From Pseudomonadota bacterium (GTDB taxonomy: Bacteria; Myxococcota; Myxococcia; Myxococcales; Myxococcaceae): a DNA stretch of 7,832 bases. Shown in pieces: positions 6,813 through 7,832 of this stretch. Numbering within the stretch: position 1 is the first letter of the stretch; each line of letters opens with the position of its first letter. The stretch spans positions 1-7,832 of the forward strand of contig JAFADT010000972.1 in the NCBI GenBank assembly GCA_023424585.1, written 5' to 3'. Below the pieces are notes generated by a model. The model saw only the letters and a list, made by a program, of their open reading frames with translations, was not told the DNA's origin and searched no databases. The position numbers and the translations under genes were made by a program.

Positions 6813-7412
6813 TCAGAACGTGTACTTCACGCGCGGGAACACCGCGAACGACATGATGTCGGGCCCGATGATGTAGCGGCCGAGCAGGTCCGCGCCCACG
6901 GAGAAGTGGTCGAAGGACGTCGCGTACTCCACGCCCACGCCCAGGCCCGCGTTGAAGGCGCTGATGGCCTGGCCCGGGTCGCCCTTGTCCGGATCCACCG
7001 GGCGGGGATCCAACCGCGTGTAGCCCGCCGCCACCTTGGGCGTCAGGTAGAAGCGGTTGGCCAGCTCCACGTGGTACGCGGCCGTCAGGTCGCCGAAGGC
7101 CACGGTGAAGTTGTCCGACAGCGCGCAGACGTTGGAGTCCGGCAGGTAGCCCGCGAAGCAGTTCTGCGCGCTGGAGCCCAGGGCGAAGTGGGCCCCCAGC
7201 GAGATGCGCTCCGTCAGGTCATACCCGATGCCCAGCTGCAGGTATGACTGCGCGTTGGAGTAGGAGTTCCCGCCGCCCACCGTGAAGAACACCCCGACGT
7301 CGGTCTCGGTGAAGAACCCCCGGCGCGGCTCGAACGGCACGCCCTCCGGCGGCGTGGCCCCCAGGGCCGGCGTCGCCAGCGCGAGCGCGGCCAACAGCAG
7401 CGACTTCCTCAC
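6813..7412 (-). CDS. small outer-membrane beta-barrel protein
   Basis: 199 residues from a GTG at 7412 preceded by GGGAGGAG, a good ribosome binding site. The N-terminus MRKSLLLAALALATPALG is a Sec signal peptide with a likely cleavage after ALG (18). The mature part alternates aromatic or hydrophobic with polar residues in beta-hairpin style, for example VGVFFTVGGG (39-48), YLQLGIGYDLTERISLGAHF (57-76) and GLGVGVEYATSFDHFSVGADL (156-176). It ends in KYTF, the terminal phenylalanine typical of barrels recognised by the Bam machinery. Cysteines C85 and C96 could form a loop disulfide. Size and style fit the myxobacterial outer-membrane beta-barrel family whose members include adventurous-motility proteins (GltA/GltB/CglE type); I cannot say which. 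A longer frame reaching 7538 exists, but its start lies inside the upstream gene's terminator and would bury the signal peptide. Confidence 0.85.
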   Translation of the reverse strand: MRKSLLLAALALATPALGATPPEGVPFEPRRGFFTETDVGVFFTVGGGNSYSNAQSYLQLGIGYDLTERISLGAHFALGSSAQNCFAGYLPDSNVCALSDNFTVAFGDLTAAYHVELANRFYLTPKVAAGYTRLDPRPVDPDKGDPGQAISAFNAGLGVGVEYATSFDHFSVGADLLGRYIIGPDIMSFAVFPRVKYTF

Positions 7413-7505
7413 GACTCCTCCCGTCACGTTGTCCTCCCGCTCCCTCGCACTCCGGGCGGCAGTGGCTCGGACAGTAGTGATGCCGCGCACGAAACGGCAG
7501 CGGGG
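7413..7505 (-). promoter_or_regulatory. leader/promoter region of the beta-barrel gene
   Basis: This region follows the terminator of the upstream gene, so a promoter for the barrel gene is expected here, reading leftward. The best pair I can see on the minus strand is TGCCGT and TACTGT with 17-bp spacing, a weak match. The GGGAGGAG ribosome binding site lies at its end. An 8-mer CGAAACGG at 7490-7497 is complementary to the terminator loop. Confidence 0.35.
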
Positions 7506-7542
7506 AAAAATGAAAATGGCGTGGACCGTTTCGTCCACGCCA
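7506..7542 (-). terminator. intrinsic (rho-independent) terminator of the AgmX/PglI-domain gene
   Basis: On the minus strand a perfect 10-bp stem, TGGCGTGGAC / GTCCACGCCA (arms 7533-7542 and 7517-7526), with a 6-nt loop GAAACG, is followed directly by ATTTTCATTTTTC. This is a classic stem plus T-rich tract, unusually clear for such a GC-rich genome. It lies 35 nt after the stop codon at 7578. Confidence 0.93.
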
Positions 7543-7577
7543 CTTGGGTCTTCCAGGCGACGAATCGCGGCCGGGCG

Positions 7578-7832
7578 CTACTCCGCCGCGTCCGAACCCG
7601 AGGGCGAGAACAGCCACGGGTACGTCACGTTCACCACGCCGCCGCCCTTGGGCTCCGGGAACTTCCAGCGGCGGATGCGGGAGAGCATGCACTGCTCCGC
7701 GGGAGAGCTGCCCAGCGTGGACTCGGAGACGCTGGCGTCGGCCACCGCGCCCGCCGGGTCGATGGTGAAGGCCACCGCCACCTTGCCGGCCAGCGACGGG
7801 TTCTTGTTCAGCTCCGACTCGTAGCAGTACTT
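7578..7832 (-). CDS. AgmX/PglI C-terminal (TonB-like) domain protein, partial (5' end beyond window)
   Basis: Only the last 84 residues are visible. They form a complete TonB-like terminal domain of the AgmX/PglI type common in myxobacteria: KYCYESELNKNPSLAGK (1-17), VAVAFTIDPAGAV (18-30), a variable turn, then EQCMLSRIRRWKFPEPKGGG (46-65) and VNVTYPWLFSPSG (67-79). Cysteines C3 and C48 occupy the paired positions usual in this family and could form a disulfide in the periplasm. In Myxococcus the name-giving proteins (GltJ/AgmX and GltG/PglI) span the envelope in the gliding machinery, but many paralogues have unknown jobs. The N-terminal part, which would show membrane anchoring or extra domains, is missing, so the specific role is open. 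The beta-barrel gene lies immediately downstream but beyond a terminator. Confidence 0.8.
   Translation of the reverse strand, partial: KYCYESELNKNPSLAGKVAVAFTIDPAGAVADASVSESTLGSSPAEQCMLSRIRRWKFPEPKGGGVVNVTYPWLFSPSGSDAAE

Noticed and set aside
6603..7247. Reading the AraC fragment as a real 214-residue protein
   Set aside because: After about residue 63 the frame loses all similarity and runs antisense through the beta-barrel gene.
7413..7538. Longer N-terminus for the beta-barrel protein
   Set aside because: The extension would be encoded by the upstream gene's intrinsic terminator and would place 42 residues before a clear signal peptide; GGGAGGAG marks the GTG at 7412.

Overview
The window is very GC-rich, with strong third-position G/C bias, GTG starts and dense packing. 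Its protein families point to a myxobacterium (Myxococcus/Corallococcus type): a sigma54 enhancer-binding protein, a TonB-like AgmX/PglI C-terminal domain, and a small outer-membrane beta-barrel. This placement is inferred from content; no rRNA or other marker is present.

Left part, minus strand (1-1826): a zinc-type cation diffusion facilitator with a His-rich N-terminus, followed 48 bp downstream by a class II aldolase-like TIM-barrel protein that runs off the left edge. In the aldolase-like protein the metal-ligand histidines and the phosphate-binding GGSG loop appear to be replaced.

Centre, plus strand (1939-4448): a regulator combining a PocR-type sensory domain, a sigma54 AAA+ domain and a Fis-type HTH overlaps by four bases (GTGA) with an alpha/beta hydrolase gene. 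The two are probably co-translated and may respond to, or act on, the same small molecule. They diverge from the transporter across 112 bp.

A 161-bp gap (4449-4609) precedes typA/bipA (4610-6460), a ribosome-associated GTPase gene. The gap holds a good sigma70-type promoter and three copies of an AAGCCCC(C)GGC motif, one inverted and two direct, arranged around that promoter. typA ends in a strong hairpin.

Right part: a decayed AraC-family C-terminal fragment (about 6575-6791, plus) with no N-terminal half and no proper end. It is followed by two minus-strand genes: an outer-membrane beta-barrel protein and, upstream of it and cut by the right edge, a protein ending in an AgmX/PglI (TonB-like) domain. 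A textbook intrinsic terminator separates these two, so the barrel gene probably has its own promoter.

No tRNA, rRNA, CRISPR array, insertion sequence or phage gene was seen. Most of the window looks like ordinary chromosome. The items most worth a second look are the ligand-less aldolase homologue, the PocR-sigma54 regulator/hydrolase pair, and the repeat array at the typA promoter.
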